Assembly: GCA_024636835.1 (NCBI GenBank)
Contig: JAGXGH010000048.1
Coordinates: 1 to 64,000, forward strand
Direction: 5' to 3'
Length of the DNA stretch: 64,000 bases
Source of the DNA: Verrucomicrobiales bacterium
GTDB lineage: Bacteria; Verrucomicrobiota; Verrucomicrobiia; Verrucomicrobiales; SLCJ01
The notes under the pieces are model-generated. The model saw only the letters and a list, made by a program, of their open reading frames with translations. It had not been told where the DNA came from and did not search any database. Made by a program: the position numbers and the translations under genes. Of this stretch, positions 36,364 through 45,165 are shown one piece after another (within the stretch, counting starts at the first letter, position 1; each line of letters begins with the position of its first letter).

Positions 36364-37163
36364 CAGAAGAAACTGATATCCCGATTTTAAGTCATGCTGG
36401 CCCGGTCGATACCGACCTTGTGGTAGCCTTTCTGATTCCAATGCGGCCGCGGACTGATGAACGGGTATGGACTCTCGCCTGCGAGCTGTTGGAGCAGACG
36501 CTGTCGTCTTTCCTCGCTCAGAGCAATACGCACTGGATTGCGGTGATTGCGGGACATGATCGCCCAGTTTTCATGGATCGCCTTGTGGACCCAAGAGTCC
36601 AGTTTTACATCGTCGACTTCGATCCACTCCCTGGGGGAAGTGCGATTAGGGATGGCAGTTGGAAGAAGGCATTCGCGGCGATGAAGGCCGCGCCCTTCAA
36701 CCCGCGGTTCCACATGGCCTTTGACGCGGATGATCTGGCGCATCGGGATTTCGTGGCGACCCTCGCGCGGACACCTGACGTTCCAGCGGTAGTTTTTGAT
36801 CGAGGCTGGGAGTTTGATTTGGGGCTGCGGAAGGCCCTCGCACGGAATCATCTAGCGGACTTGTGTGGTTCAACGGTTGCCTACAGTTGTGAGCATTTTC
36901 CGATGCCTCAGGGCCGCGACTGGAATGAGTGGAACAAAGTTCCGTCCATCACCATCGGTCACGATTGTGCGAAGGCGGACCTTGTCCGGCGAGGACTCAC
37001 CCCATGGATTCCCGATGACCGCCTGGTGGCCTATGTTTGCGGGCACGACTCCAATATCTCCCAGCGGCACTATTCGCGCCCATGGCGGCGGCGCTTGGGT
37101 TTCAGCATTCTTGGTCGGCCCCTGCAGCGGCAGTTGAGGGAAACATTTCAACTTTCCCTGTAG
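36360..37163 (+). CDS. Putative family 2 glycosyltransferase
   Basis: 267 residues from the ATG at 36360, which overlaps the previous stop. It has the GT-A feature FHMAFDADDLAHRDFVATL (DADD as metal-binding motif), preceded by VVAFLIPMRPRTDERVW and WIAVIAGHDRP. The C-terminal 75 residues (GLTPWIPDDRLVAYVCGH, ISQRHYSRPWRRRLGF, then FQLSL at the end) are duplicated in a fragment at 38275-38499, on the other side of the AT-rich FkbM gene. I know no close named family; similar genes occur in other capsule loci. Confidence 0.78.
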   Translation: MTEETDIPILSHAGPVDTDLVVAFLIPMRPRTDERVWTLACELLEQTLSSFLAQSNTHWIAVIAGHDRPVFMDRLVDPRVQFYIVDFDPLPGGSAIRDGSWKKAFAAMKAAPFNPRFHMAFDADDLAHRDFVATLARTPDVPAVVFDRGWEFDLGLRKALARNHLADLCGSTVAYSCEHFPMPQGRDWNEWNKVPSITIGHDCAKADLVRRGLTPWIPDDRLVAYVCGHDSNISQRHYSRPWRRRLGFSILGRPLQRQLRETFQLSL

Positions 37164-37461
37164 AACCTCGTGCTGAGAGTTTATGCGCAGGCTTTCAAAA
37201 AAACTGATGAAGGCCGTGCGTCGGCAGAATGACAAGAATCAGGGAAAATGCTCCTTGCGCTGAGAAGACAGCAGCCGGGGCAACGACGTTCAAGTCGGCC
37301 ATAAATCTGGAACACTTTTATGAACATTTTCACCGATTGTGGCTGCGTCTCGGGAAAGTGTTATTAATAAGAAATTAGATGCTATAGAATCACACCGCTA
37401 CTACATAGGAAAGCTTATCTCGCGCCTGGGGTTTGCTCCAGCTCAACCAGCTTTATAATCA
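37164..37461. other. Intergenic debris before the FkbM gene
   Basis: The first 30 bases continue the direct repeat shared with 38500-38532. After that come short coding-like fragments in different frames: a 26-residue frame from 37183, a stretch reading LEHFYEHFHRLWLRLGK near 37310, and after a frame break one reading LDAIESHRYYIGKLISRLGF that stops just before the FkbM start. They look like one gene broken by frameshifts. I cannot name it. Confidence 0.35.
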
Positions 37462-38163
37462 ATGACTATTAAAGAACTGATCGAAAAATGCCTTTATTCT
37501 CCACTCAAATTTTACATCAAACATTCGCCGCTAGAGTTACGATATGCTCGTTTAAGCTTCGCACAGTTTGGAGAAGATTTAGTTTTAGAAAACCTTTTGA
37601 GTAAAAAAGATGGGTTTTATGTTGATGTCGGAGCGTATCATCCTTTTAATTTTTCAAATACCTATCTCTTCTATAGGAAGGGATGGAGCGGTATCAATAT
37701 TGAGCCAAACCCTTACGGGAATAAGCTTCTCAGGAAGTTCAGGAAACGTGATCTAAATTTGGCAATTGGAGTTTCTGACAAGACTGGATCAACTAAGTTT
37801 TTGTCGAATCGCACGTACTCACGTCTATTAAATGAATGTGAGGCTGACGTCGAAAAGGGGGAAGTTATTGAGGTTGAAATACGACCCCTGAGTTCAATTT
37901 TAGACGAAGTTATTCCAGAACAGAGAGGAATCGATTTCCTTTCAATTGATTGTGAAGGTCATGATATTAATGTCTTAAAATCTAATGACTGGAAAAAATA
38001 TCGGCCTAAATATGTGTTAGCTGAGGATACACAACGATTAGAGGATTCTGAAATTGTCCAGTTTCTGCGAGATGTATGTTACGAACCTATTTGCGTCATG
38101 GGGATGACGCGTCTATTCGAGGATAGGAAATCTGACGGATTCCAGAAAAGCAGGACAGATTAA
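37462..38163 (+). CDS. FkbM-family methyltransferase, AT-rich
   Basis: 233 residues. SAM-binding motif KDGFYVDVGAYHPFNFSNTYLF, acidic strand GINIEPNP, and the family block IDFLSIDCEGHDINVLKSNDW. It is a methyltransferase for hydroxyl groups, probably on a polysaccharide sugar. It is markedly more AT-rich than both neighbours and lies between two copies of a glycosyltransferase tail, which together indicate recent arrival by recombination. The ATG at 37462 is well placed, with the frame intact and of normal length. It is not closely similar to the other FkbM protein in the window (at 25864). Confidence 0.88.
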   Translation: MTIKELIEKCLYSPLKFYIKHSPLELRYARLSFAQFGEDLVLENLLSKKDGFYVDVGAYHPFNFSNTYLFYRKGWSGINIEPNPYGNKLLRKFRKRDLNLAIGVSDKTGSTKFLSNRTYSRLLNECEADVEKGEVIEVEIRPLSSILDEVIPEQRGIDFLSIDCEGHDINVLKSNDWKKYRPKYVLAEDTQRLEDSEIVQFLRDVCYEPICVMGMTRLFEDRKSDGFQKSRTD

Positions 38164-38260
38164 ACTTGGGCGGATTCTCGGAATGAATAGCAAAAAACTG
38201 GAAAGTAATGCGTGCCGCAACATAGGCAAGGCAGCAAGTTAATCCTTGCAGGAACAGGCT

Positions 38261-38532
38261 AGTGGTGGAACAAGGTGCCCGCCGTCACGGTATCTAATGA
38301 CTCTTCAAAGACGGATTTACAGTGCAAGGGTCTTACTCCGTGGATCCCGCAAGCCCGTTTGGTGGCGTATGTTTCGGGTCATGGCTCAAGCATCTCCCAG
38401 CGGCATCTTTCGCGTCCCTGGCGCCGCTGGTTGGGCTTCCGGTTGCTTGGAAAGCCATTGGGGCGCAAGTTGAGAAAATCATTTCAACTTTCCCTGTAGA
38501 ACGTCTCCCTGAGGGTGGCTGCGCAAGCCTAT
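38261..38532 (+). pseudogene. C-terminal fragment of a duplicated glycosyltransferase
   Basis: Translated from 38275 it reads GLTPWIPQARLVAYVSGH, SISQRHLSRPWRRWLGF and ends in FQLSL with the stop at 38497-38499. About two thirds of 74 residues are identical to the end of the transferase at 36360-37163. The nucleotide match runs on past the stop, to about 38530 versus 37197. The N-terminal 190 residues are missing. The direct repeat frames the AT-rich FkbM gene. The divergence between copies shows that the duplication is not recent. Confidence 0.88.
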
Positions 38533-38645
38533 GCTACCATCGCGATTAGGGGAGGGACGCTCCGTGTTCTCGTGGAAGAGCCTGAGGTTTGCAGGTGGCT
38601 TGAAGTGGCGGATAATCGAATAAGTCAAGATATCAACTGGATCAG

Positions 38646-39620
38646 ATGAAGGCACAATCCCAACCTCCTTCGACAGGGCAACGCGTCGCGGTCGTGATTC
38701 CGTGTCACAATGCGGAGCGATGGCTCGGTGAGGCGATCCAGAGTGCGCTGGACCAGACCGCCAACGTGGTCGAGGTGATCGTGGTGGATGACGGATCGTC
38801 CGATGGAAGTCTGAAAGTGGCTGAAGCTTTCGGAAGTCGGGTGATTTTGTTGCGAGGTGCCTGGGGCAATGGCAACTGCGCACGCAACCACGGTTTAGCG
38901 GCGGCCACCGGCGAGTGGGTTCAGTTTCTTGACGCCGACGATTTTTTGATACAGGACAAGATCGCCGGTCAACTGGCGGCGGCCAGTGACGGGGTTGATG
39001 TGATTTATTCGCCGTTGATTGTGCGGAACGAGACCACGGGCGAGGAGAGCGTGGACCGACCCACTCCTGATTCCGACTTGGCCGAACAATGGCTGCGCTG
39101 GGAGTTGTGCCAAACAGGCGCGGCCTTGTGGCGCATTGAATCCTTGCGGCGGATGGGTGGGTGGAAAGAGGGCCTGCCCTGCTGTCAGGACAACGAGCTC
39201 ACCCTCCGCGCGCTGATGAACGGGCTGAAATTCCAGTATGTGGATCATCCCGGAGCGGTTTATCGGATTTGGTCGGAGGAAACGGTTTGCCGCAAGGACC
39301 CTCGGCGGGTGATCCGGCAGAAAACCCAACTGATCGATGAGTGTCTCGCATGGCTGAAGCGGACGGGAGAATTCGATGCTCGCCATCGGCAGATTGCCGG
39401 TCAGGCTTGTTTTGAGATGGCGAGGACATTGGCACGTTCTTCTTTTCGAGGTGCCGTAATCTTTCATAGTGATCGGAAGCGAATCGGTCTTATCAGGCCA
39501 GATGGCCCCTCGGCGCCCTTAAGTTATCGATTTTTATATCACATTTTGGGATTTCTTTTGACCGAAAGCATTGCTTGCTTGCAGCGCCGCAGTGTGAAAA
39601 AACTATTCAATACACGATGA
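38646..39620 (+). CDS. Family 2 glycosyltransferase
   Basis: 324 residues. Canonical GT-A blocks: RVAVVIPCHNAERWLGEAIQSAL, EVIVVDDGSSDGSLKVAEAF, GNGNCARNHGLAAATGEWVQFLDADDFLIQDKI (complete DXD), then CQTGAALWRIESLRRMGGW and CQDNELTLRALMNGLKF. It probably transfers one sugar to the lipid-linked repeat. The final 50 residues contain a basic helix and a hydrophobic stretch (YRFLYHILGFLLTES) that may bind the membrane. Its stop overlaps the start of the next gene (ATGA). Confidence 0.93.
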   Translation: MKAQSQPPSTGQRVAVVIPCHNAERWLGEAIQSALDQTANVVEVIVVDDGSSDGSLKVAEAFGSRVILLRGAWGNGNCARNHGLAAATGEWVQFLDADDFLIQDKIAGQLAAASDGVDVIYSPLIVRNETTGEESVDRPTPDSDLAEQWLRWELCQTGAALWRIESLRRMGGWKEGLPCCQDNELTLRALMNGLKFQYVDHPGAVYRIWSEETVCRKDPRRVIRQKTQLIDECLAWLKRTGEFDARHRQIAGQACFEMARTLARSSFRGAVIFHSDRKRIGLIRPDGPSAPLSYRFLYHILGFLLTESIACLQRRSVKKLFNTR

Positions 39621-40600
39621 ATCGAAATAAGTGGCCTTCAGGATCAAATGCTGAAAAATCGCCAATTTTTAGTGTGATTATCCCAACCTTTAATCAAGCG
39701 CTTTACATAGAACGCACCCTGGCATCTGTGTTTTCCCAGACGTTTACTGATTTTGAAGTGTTGGTTGTGGATGACGGTTCCACAGACGACACAGTGAGTA
39801 TTATCGAGCGAAGTGGCTACCCGGTTAGAGTGCTTAATCAGGCGAACTTGGGCCCGGGAATTGCCAGGAATCAGGGCGTATCTAAGGCGGTCGGTAGATA
39901 CGTTGCTTTTCTTGATGGGGATGATTTGTGGTTTCCTTGGACACTGAAGACCTTTCATGACGCTTTGGTGGAAAATTCAGAATGCCGGTGGGCTATTGGA
40001 AAATGCATCGAATTTCATGAAGACGACGAGTTGAAATCGGTAGTCAGCTCACAAGGTTTGGGAAGTAGCCTGAATCAACCGGTTCCGGATTTTCTTGCGA
40101 CATCCAGAGATTACTTCGAGATTTACACGGGGGAGTTTGCCATTTTGCGTGAAACCCTGAATGAGGTTGGAGGCTACGAAGGAGGATTGATGAATCTTGA
40201 AGATGGGGACCTCTATTTGCGCTTGGGCGACGGGGTCCGGATTTCATCGATCAAAAAGCCTGTAGTGTTCGCTTATCGGCGAAGAAGCGGATCAACATCT
40301 GGAAACCTTAGTTATGCAATTGAAGCCTGCAAGCGCGTCCTTGAAAGGGAGTCCGCTGGAACATACCCCGGCGGAGGGGCGAGGAGGCTAGAGCGGATGA
40401 GAATTATCTCCCGCTATGTAAGGCCTGTGGCGATTCGGGCATTAAGAGAGGGGGCGTTGCCAAGCGCTTGGGCGCTCTATCTTGGATTATTAGGAGGTAA
40501 TTTAAGGTTGGGTCGGGTTAGGTTTTTAGTGGCCTTTCCAGTCTTGTGTTTCTTTGGGTTATTGAAATCAGCATTGACTCGGAGCCGGTCCTGTTCCTAA
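39617..40600 (+). CDS. Family 2 glycosyltransferase
   Basis: 327 residues from the ATG at 39617 overlapping the previous stop; an in-frame start 14 codons earlier would lie inside the upstream gene. It has FSVIIPTFNQALYIERTLASV, LVVDDGSTDDTVSII, GPGIARNQGVSKAVGRYVAFLDGDDLWFPWTL (complete DXD) and a late MNLEDGDLYLRLGDG (catalytic ED). The last 60 residues hold a hydrophobic helix (VRFLVAFPVLCFFGLLKSAL), so it is probably membrane-attached. Coupled to the preceding GT2 gene; the two likely act in succession. Confidence 0.93.
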   Translation: MNRNKWPSGSNAEKSPIFSVIIPTFNQALYIERTLASVFSQTFTDFEVLVVDDGSTDDTVSIIERSGYPVRVLNQANLGPGIARNQGVSKAVGRYVAFLDGDDLWFPWTLKTFHDALVENSECRWAIGKCIEFHEDDELKSVVSSQGLGSSLNQPVPDFLATSRDYFEIYTGEFAILRETLNEVGGYEGGLMNLEDGDLYLRLGDGVRISSIKKPVVFAYRRRSGSTSGNLSYAIEACKRVLERESAGTYPGGGARRLERMRIISRYVRPVAIRALREGALPSAWALYLGLLGGNLRLGRVRFLVAFPVLCFFGLLKSALTRSRSCS

Positions 40601-40642
40601 ATTTCTTTGGATGATGAATTTTAATTTTCCAAGCAAGAACCA

Positions 40643-41185
40643 ATGATTCAACTTCGCTGTTTCGGAGGTGGCGTGATCGCGTATTGCTACAATTCCTGGA
40701 TTGGATGGATGCCGAGTCGGCGGATCCGGCAGTGGTATCTGAAATTCTGGCTTGGTTGCCTGGGTCGCGGTTCCGGAATACAGTTGAATTGTCGATTTTT
40801 GAACGGCCGAAAGGTGTTTTTGGGAGAGCGGAACGTGATCAATTTCGGATGTTTGCTGGACGGGCGGAAATTCACGATTCGGTTCGGCGACGATGTGAGT
40901 ATTGGTCCGGAAGCGAGCATTCTGACCCTTGGACATGATCCCCAGGCCCTTGACTTCGCGGACCGAGGTGGAGACGTGGTAATAGGTGATCGTGCGTGGA
41001 TAGGTTATCGCGTCATTGTTTTGCCCGGCGTATCAATAGGAGAGGGGGCTGTTGTCGGAGCCGGGTCCGTTGTTACCAAGAATGTGCCACCATACACCAT
41101 TGTGGCCGGCAATCCTGCCCGCAAGATTGGTGAACGTCCCAAGGATTTATTCTATGAACTTGATTTTAAGCCATGGCTTCACTGA
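40643..41185 (+). CDS. Hexapeptide-repeat acetyltransferase
   Basis: 180 residues. A left-handed beta-helix with LGERNVINFGCLLDGRKFTIRFGDDVSIGPEASILTLGHDPQ (active-site His in GHD), VVIGDRAWIGYRVIVLPGVSIGEGAVVGAGSVVTKNVPPYTIVAGNPARKIGER. It belongs to the maa/WcaF/NodL-like sugar O-acetyltransferase group and is complete at both ends. It is not close to acyltransferases A to C. It likely acetylates a sugar in the repeat unit using acetyl-CoA. It lies 42 bases after a GT2 gene. Confidence 0.9.
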   Translation: MIQLRCFGGGVIAYCYNSWIGWMPSRRIRQWYLKFWLGCLGRGSGIQLNCRFLNGRKVFLGERNVINFGCLLDGRKFTIRFGDDVSIGPEASILTLGHDPQALDFADRGGDVVIGDRAWIGYRVIVLPGVSIGEGAVVGAGSVVTKNVPPYTIVAGNPARKIGERPKDLFYELDFKPWLH

Positions 41186-41269
41186 CTTTGCCTCTCAGCG
41201 GAGTCGAGGCTTCTGGACCGCTATAAACAGTATGAATATTGAGGAGTTCCAGATTTCAGCAATACAAGG

Positions 41270-42547
41270 ATGAGGCCGGCAGCGAATGGACTTATGAGGC
41301 TGTGGAAATTTGTTATGGGTCGTCTTGGACGGACGGGCCGGCGAGACCCGATCGATGTGGGTCCGCCCTTCATTCTTGTGTTCTGTCCATCGGCCCAAGG
41401 AGGAATTGCGGATTACGCTCATGAGCAGGCGGAGGCAATGGCGCAATCCGGCTGTGGGGTGGTAATGTTGTGTCCTGATGATTTTTTGCATTGCGGTCAA
41501 CACTACAGCCAGATGCGCACATTGCCTGCCACAGGCAAGCGCCTTCCCATGAAGTGGCTACGGGTAGCCAAGCTCGTAAAAGACCTAGTCACATGTCAAT
41601 GTAGGCTGTCCTCATGCATTCGTAGCCTCGGAGTGAAGAGTGTTTTGTTTGCTTCCTATGTAGAGTATCTGGCACCCTTGTGGGCATGGCGGCTCAGACT
41701 TTGGAGAAGATCTGGAGTTCGTTTTGGTGCAGTCGTACACGATCCGGTGCGTGACTTCGTGCTTGGGCCGCTATGGTGGCATCGATGGTCTGTGAGCGAG
41801 GGTTACTCGTTTCTCGACGTTGCTTTTGTTCACCAGCCGATTGCCTTGGATACCGGCAGCAGGAAAGTTCAAGTCAGGACAGAGGTGATTCCTCATGGTC
41901 CTTATTTCTTCCCGAGTCCAAGTACTAGTCGTATTGAGTTTCGCAATCGGCTTAACGTCCCTGAAGATGCAGTGCTTTTTCTTTCCTTTGGTCATCTAAG
42001 GGATGGTAAAAACTTGGATCTTATACTCGAAGCGATGAGAGAGCTACAGCAGGCGTGGTTACTGGTAGTCGGTACCGAAGCGGGTTCCGGCCATTCATCT
42101 TCTGGTGATTATCAAATACTAGCCGAGAGATACGGGGTCGCCTCGCGCTGTCTCTGGCGGATTGGTTTTGCCTCAACCCAAGATACGGCCGATGTTTTTC
42201 ATGCATCCGACTTCGCTCTTCTCACTTATCGGGCCAGTTTTCGCTCGGCCAGCGGCGTCCTTAATCTTGCCGTCAGATATAGACGTTTAATGGTCGTTTC
42301 AGCTGGCGATAGCAACTTAGCAACGTCGATCGTGCGCTACAGCCTTGGAGAAAGGGTAGGTCCGGATAGTGTCAGCGAGATTGCACGAGGAATGAAGTTG
42401 GTCATGGCGAACCGACCGACTGCTGAGTGGATGAAATACGAGAGAGATAACAGTTGGCAGAAAAACGCAAGCATTGTGATGATGGCGTTTGACGAGCTAG
42501 GCAGTGAGTCAGGGCAATCGAACCGCTGGAGTGCCCCCGAAAGTTGA
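41270..42547 (+). CDS. Family 4-like glycosyltransferase, 3' end altered by an IS
   Basis: 425 residues; the start is not certain. The N-terminal domain has FCPSAQGGIADYAHEQAEAMAQSG and the acceptor-side GAVVHDPVRDFVLG. The C-terminal domain has VLFLSFGHLRDGKNLDLILEAM, then FHASDFALLTYRASFRSASGVLNLAVRYRRLMVVS, in which the donor-binding Glu pair is not clear. The last residues and stop (SAPES) are encoded by sequence that looks like the end of the adjoining IS3 remnant (CCCCCGAAAGTTGATCCAC). The native C-terminus therefore seems to have been replaced. It is probably still functional, because the fold appears complete. Confidence 0.75.
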   Translation: MRPAANGLMRLWKFVMGRLGRTGRRDPIDVGPPFILVFCPSAQGGIADYAHEQAEAMAQSGCGVVMLCPDDFLHCGQHYSQMRTLPATGKRLPMKWLRVAKLVKDLVTCQCRLSSCIRSLGVKSVLFASYVEYLAPLWAWRLRLWRRSGVRFGAVVHDPVRDFVLGPLWWHRWSVSEGYSFLDVAFVHQPIALDTGSRKVQVRTEVIPHGPYFFPSPSTSRIEFRNRLNVPEDAVLFLSFGHLRDGKNLDLILEAMRELQQAWLLVVGTEAGSGHSSSGDYQILAERYGVASRCLWRIGFASTQDTADVFHASDFALLTYRASFRSASGVLNLAVRYRRLMVVSAGDSNLATSIVRYSLGERVGPDSVSEIARGMKLVMANRPTAEWMKYERDNSWQKNASIVMMAFDELGSESGQSNRWSAPES

Positions 42548-43779
42548 TCCACTTCTTATGAGAGTTGGTGGTGGGTTTTGAATTGTTAGGTTTGGATGGA
42601 GGTGTTTTGTCGGCTTCAGGATTGGAAATCAAACAGCTCTTTTCAAGTGCCGAAGAGCAAGGGTTGTTCACAGGCTCCGGGAGCCGAGAATGGGACGAAA
42701 AGTCGTCGGAGGCGGACGGGGCCTGTGAACAACCCGCTGGTTCAGGCATGCTGCCGCGAACTCGGCGAGCGTCAGGTCTCCCATCGACGAATGGGGACGT
42801 CGGTGGTTGTATTTGTCCCGGTGCTCCCCGCCCAGCACCTTGGCTTCCAGCAGGCTCATGAAACTCTCCACATTGAGGAACTCGTCGCGAAACCTCGAAT
42901 TAAAGCTCTTGCTGTAGCAGTTCTGCCAAGGCGAACCCTGTTTGATGAAGAGGCTTTTGAACCCCTTTTGCGCGATCCAGTTCTTCACAGCATTGGCTAC
43001 GAACTCCGGTCCGTTGTGCGAACGGATGAGCTCTGGAACGCCGCGTTGCGCGACAAGTTTATCGAGGGTTTCGATCACGTCGCCGCTCGTCATCGAGCGC
43101 TCCACTTCCAGCGACAGGCATTCGCGGGTGAACTCATCAAGCACTGGAAGCCATTTGAGCCGACCTCCCGATTCGGTCTGGTCGAACACGTAATCATAGC
43201 TCCAGACGTGGTTGATTCGCTCTGCTTGCAGGCGCTGCGTTCCATTCTCCGTATTGCCCAAACACCGTTTCTTGCGGGCCTTCGGCGGCACCCAGAGTCC
43301 TTCCATTCTCCTTCTTCGGACCTCGGGTCATATCCCTCTGCCCGTGGCCTACGGCGTGGAGGAGGTTGATGTGGCACTGCAACTCGACGCCCAAGGAATT
43401 CCTCTCGTTGAGTATGCGCGATTGGAAGTCTTTCACGATACCGATTTGGCACACCACGAAAGCGTTAGGATCACGGCGGGTTCGATCAGAAACCAAGCCT
43501 TGCTGGTCGGGTTGCAATACCCTCTGATGGCGTTTCCCTTCGGCATCCTGCAGTGGCTGAACAAGATCCGGGACAATCTGATACGCCGTCGATGGGCGGG
43601 AAGTCTGCAAGGAGCACTTCAGACGCCGGGGCATCTCTGGAAGCATCGCTCCCTTCGGAGGCCGGTATCCCGGGCTGCCTTGCGGTCGTTTCGAGCCCTT
43701 GCCCAGAGCGGAGGCAGGGAGCTTTGATTGAACATCAAATGTCCACCCTCTTTAGGCTGCTTTACAGCCACTCTACTTG
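42548..43779 (-). mobile_element. IS3-family insertion sequence remnant
   Basis: A minus-strand frame (42668-43306) encodes the OrfB integrase core: EGLWVPPKARKKRCLG, ERINHVWSYDYVFD (first Asp), WLPVLDEFTRECLSLEV, then RSHNGPEFVANAV, and WQNCYSKSFNSRFRDEFLN with HRRPHSSMG near the end. Family proteins normally read RSDNGPEF and WQNGYxESFN, so the second Asp is His and the catalytic Glu is Lys: the enzyme should be dead. Upstream of 43340 on this strand the frame is broken and no OrfA is recognisable. The inverted repeats are not clear; the left edge is near 42530. Confidence 0.85.
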
Positions 43780-44922
43780 ATGAAAATTTCCATCGCCGCC
43801 ACCAATCCCTGCCACGTATGGGCGATGGCCTTGGAATTGCAAAAGTTGGGAGTGTTAGGCGCTTATTATTCGGGCTATCCCTCGTGGAAGTTGGCGGGTG
43901 CTGAGAGGGTGCGCTTGAAGGCGCATCCGTTTCGGACCTTGGTGACCTACGGTCTTCACGCCAAAGTGCCCGAGCGCTTCCGCCCCTCGAACCAATCGCT
44001 GTTCCGCTGGCAGGATGACGGCTTGGATCGTTGGGTGGCAAAGGTGCTGGAGCCTGCGGATTTCCATCACGGCATTCCAGGCCAGTGCCGTGAGGCGTTC
44101 CGGCGGGCGAGGGAACTGGGCGTGAGAACCGTGCTGAATCATGCCACCGGTCCAGTGCGGCAAATGGCTGGAATCCTTCAACCCGAATATGAACGCCTGG
44201 GCATGATGGTGGATGATGAGGGAGGGATCTCCAAGCGAGACTTAGAGCGGGTCGATGAGGAATTTGCGTTGGCAGATTTTCATTGCTGCGCGTCGACGGT
44301 GGTGCGAGACCAATTGGTGGCGGAAGGGGTGGATGCGGAAAGAATCTGGGTGGTTCCTTACGGCGCGGATCCTTGCGTCTGGAACGTGGGGGAGCTCCCG
44401 CGAGTGCGGCGGCCTGATGAGCCGTTTCGCATCCTGTTCGCCGGTCAGGTGAGTTTGCGCAAAGGGCTGCGTTTTTTACTTCGGGCCTTGGAGAATGCCG
44501 ACGATGAACCGTGGCAATTGGACGTGTTCGGTCCCTTGCTAGAGGAATCTGCCGCTGATCGAAAATCCTACCGCGGTAAGGTGCCTGTAAACTACCATGG
44601 GCCGGTCGGCCAAACGGCGCTGGCACAGGCGATGCGGAAAAGCGATTTGCTGGTGTTGCCGTCGCTGGAGGAGGGGTTTGGTTTGGTGGTGGTACAGGCA
44701 TTGGCCTGTGGGCTCCCCTGCGCGGTCAGTTCCATGGTGGGGGCGAGGGATCTGATCTCGGAGGGTGAGAACGGCACGGTTTTCCCCGTCGGCGATCCTA
44801 CAGCGATTGGAGTGGCGCTCCGTCACTGGGCCGCATCTCCCAAGCGTGTCAGCGGCGTTTGGGATTGGTCCGGCCCGGCGAGGACCTTGGCTGAGGTTTC
44901 GGAAGCGCAGCTGAAGATCTGA
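43780..44922 (+). CDS. Family 4 glycosyltransferase
   Basis: 380 residues from the ATG at 43780 (MKISIAATNPCHVWAMALEL); the TTG one codon earlier is less likely. Blocks: AADPC-like donor region VVPYGADPCVWNV, RILFAGQVSLRKGLRFLLRAL, and the EX7E motif SLEEGFGLVVVQALACGLPCAVS (second position Gln instead of Glu). Long DEFALADFHCCASTVVRDQLV at the domain boundary is typical of GT4. It follows the IS remnant directly and may be driven by a promoter within it. The dispersed repeat copy 2 follows. Confidence 0.9.
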   Translation: MKISIAATNPCHVWAMALELQKLGVLGAYYSGYPSWKLAGAERVRLKAHPFRTLVTYGLHAKVPERFRPSNQSLFRWQDDGLDRWVAKVLEPADFHHGIPGQCREAFRRARELGVRTVLNHATGPVRQMAGILQPEYERLGMMVDDEGGISKRDLERVDEEFALADFHCCASTVVRDQLVAEGVDAERIWVVPYGADPCVWNVGELPRVRRPDEPFRILFAGQVSLRKGLRFLLRALENADDEPWQLDVFGPLLEESAADRKSYRGKVPVNYHGPVGQTALAQAMRKSDLLVLPSLEEGFGLVVVQALACGLPCAVSSMVGARDLISEGENGTVFPVGDPTAIGVALRHWAASPKRVSGVWDWSGPARTLAEVSEAQLKI

Positions 44923-44974
44923 ACGTCGGCGATGCCTGCCGTCTGGCTCACCACGATGAGCGCACGGACTTATC

Positions 44975-45081
44975 CCACAAAAGAAGTTGGAAACCTCCAA
45001 CCACGAAAGGCACGAAAGTTCTCAAAAATCAAAGAGTTGGATTCCTGCGCCCCTCATCCTGCGGATGAAGGATTCTTTGTC
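44975..45081 (+). repeat. Dispersed intergenic repeat, about 100 bases, copy 2
   Basis: It begins CCACAAAAGAAGTTGGAAA, contains CACGAAAGGCACGAAAG and AAATCAAAGAGTTGGATTCC, and ends with the CTCATCC..GGATGA hairpin. It matches 26730-26826 in reverse orientation with about 80 percent identity by eye. It sits between a GT4 gene and the polymerase gene. Confidence 0.75.
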
Positions 45082-45165
45082 TTCAAGTCGCAGAGCTATC
45101 GTGCTTTTACTGTGTTTCGTGTTTCTGATCTCGGAATGTAGGTCTATACGTTCCTCCCTATTCTC

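Noticed and set aside
43212..43727. A 171-codon plus-strand frame in the IS region
   Set aside because: It overlaps the transposase core antisense at its start and resembles no known protein; I leave the 43340-43760 part unassigned instead of calling a gene.
43619..44701. A 360-codon open frame on the minus strand
   Set aside because: It lies antisense to a clear GT4 gene, is Pro/Arg-rich and has no recognisable domain; it is a frame shadow of GC-rich coding sequence.
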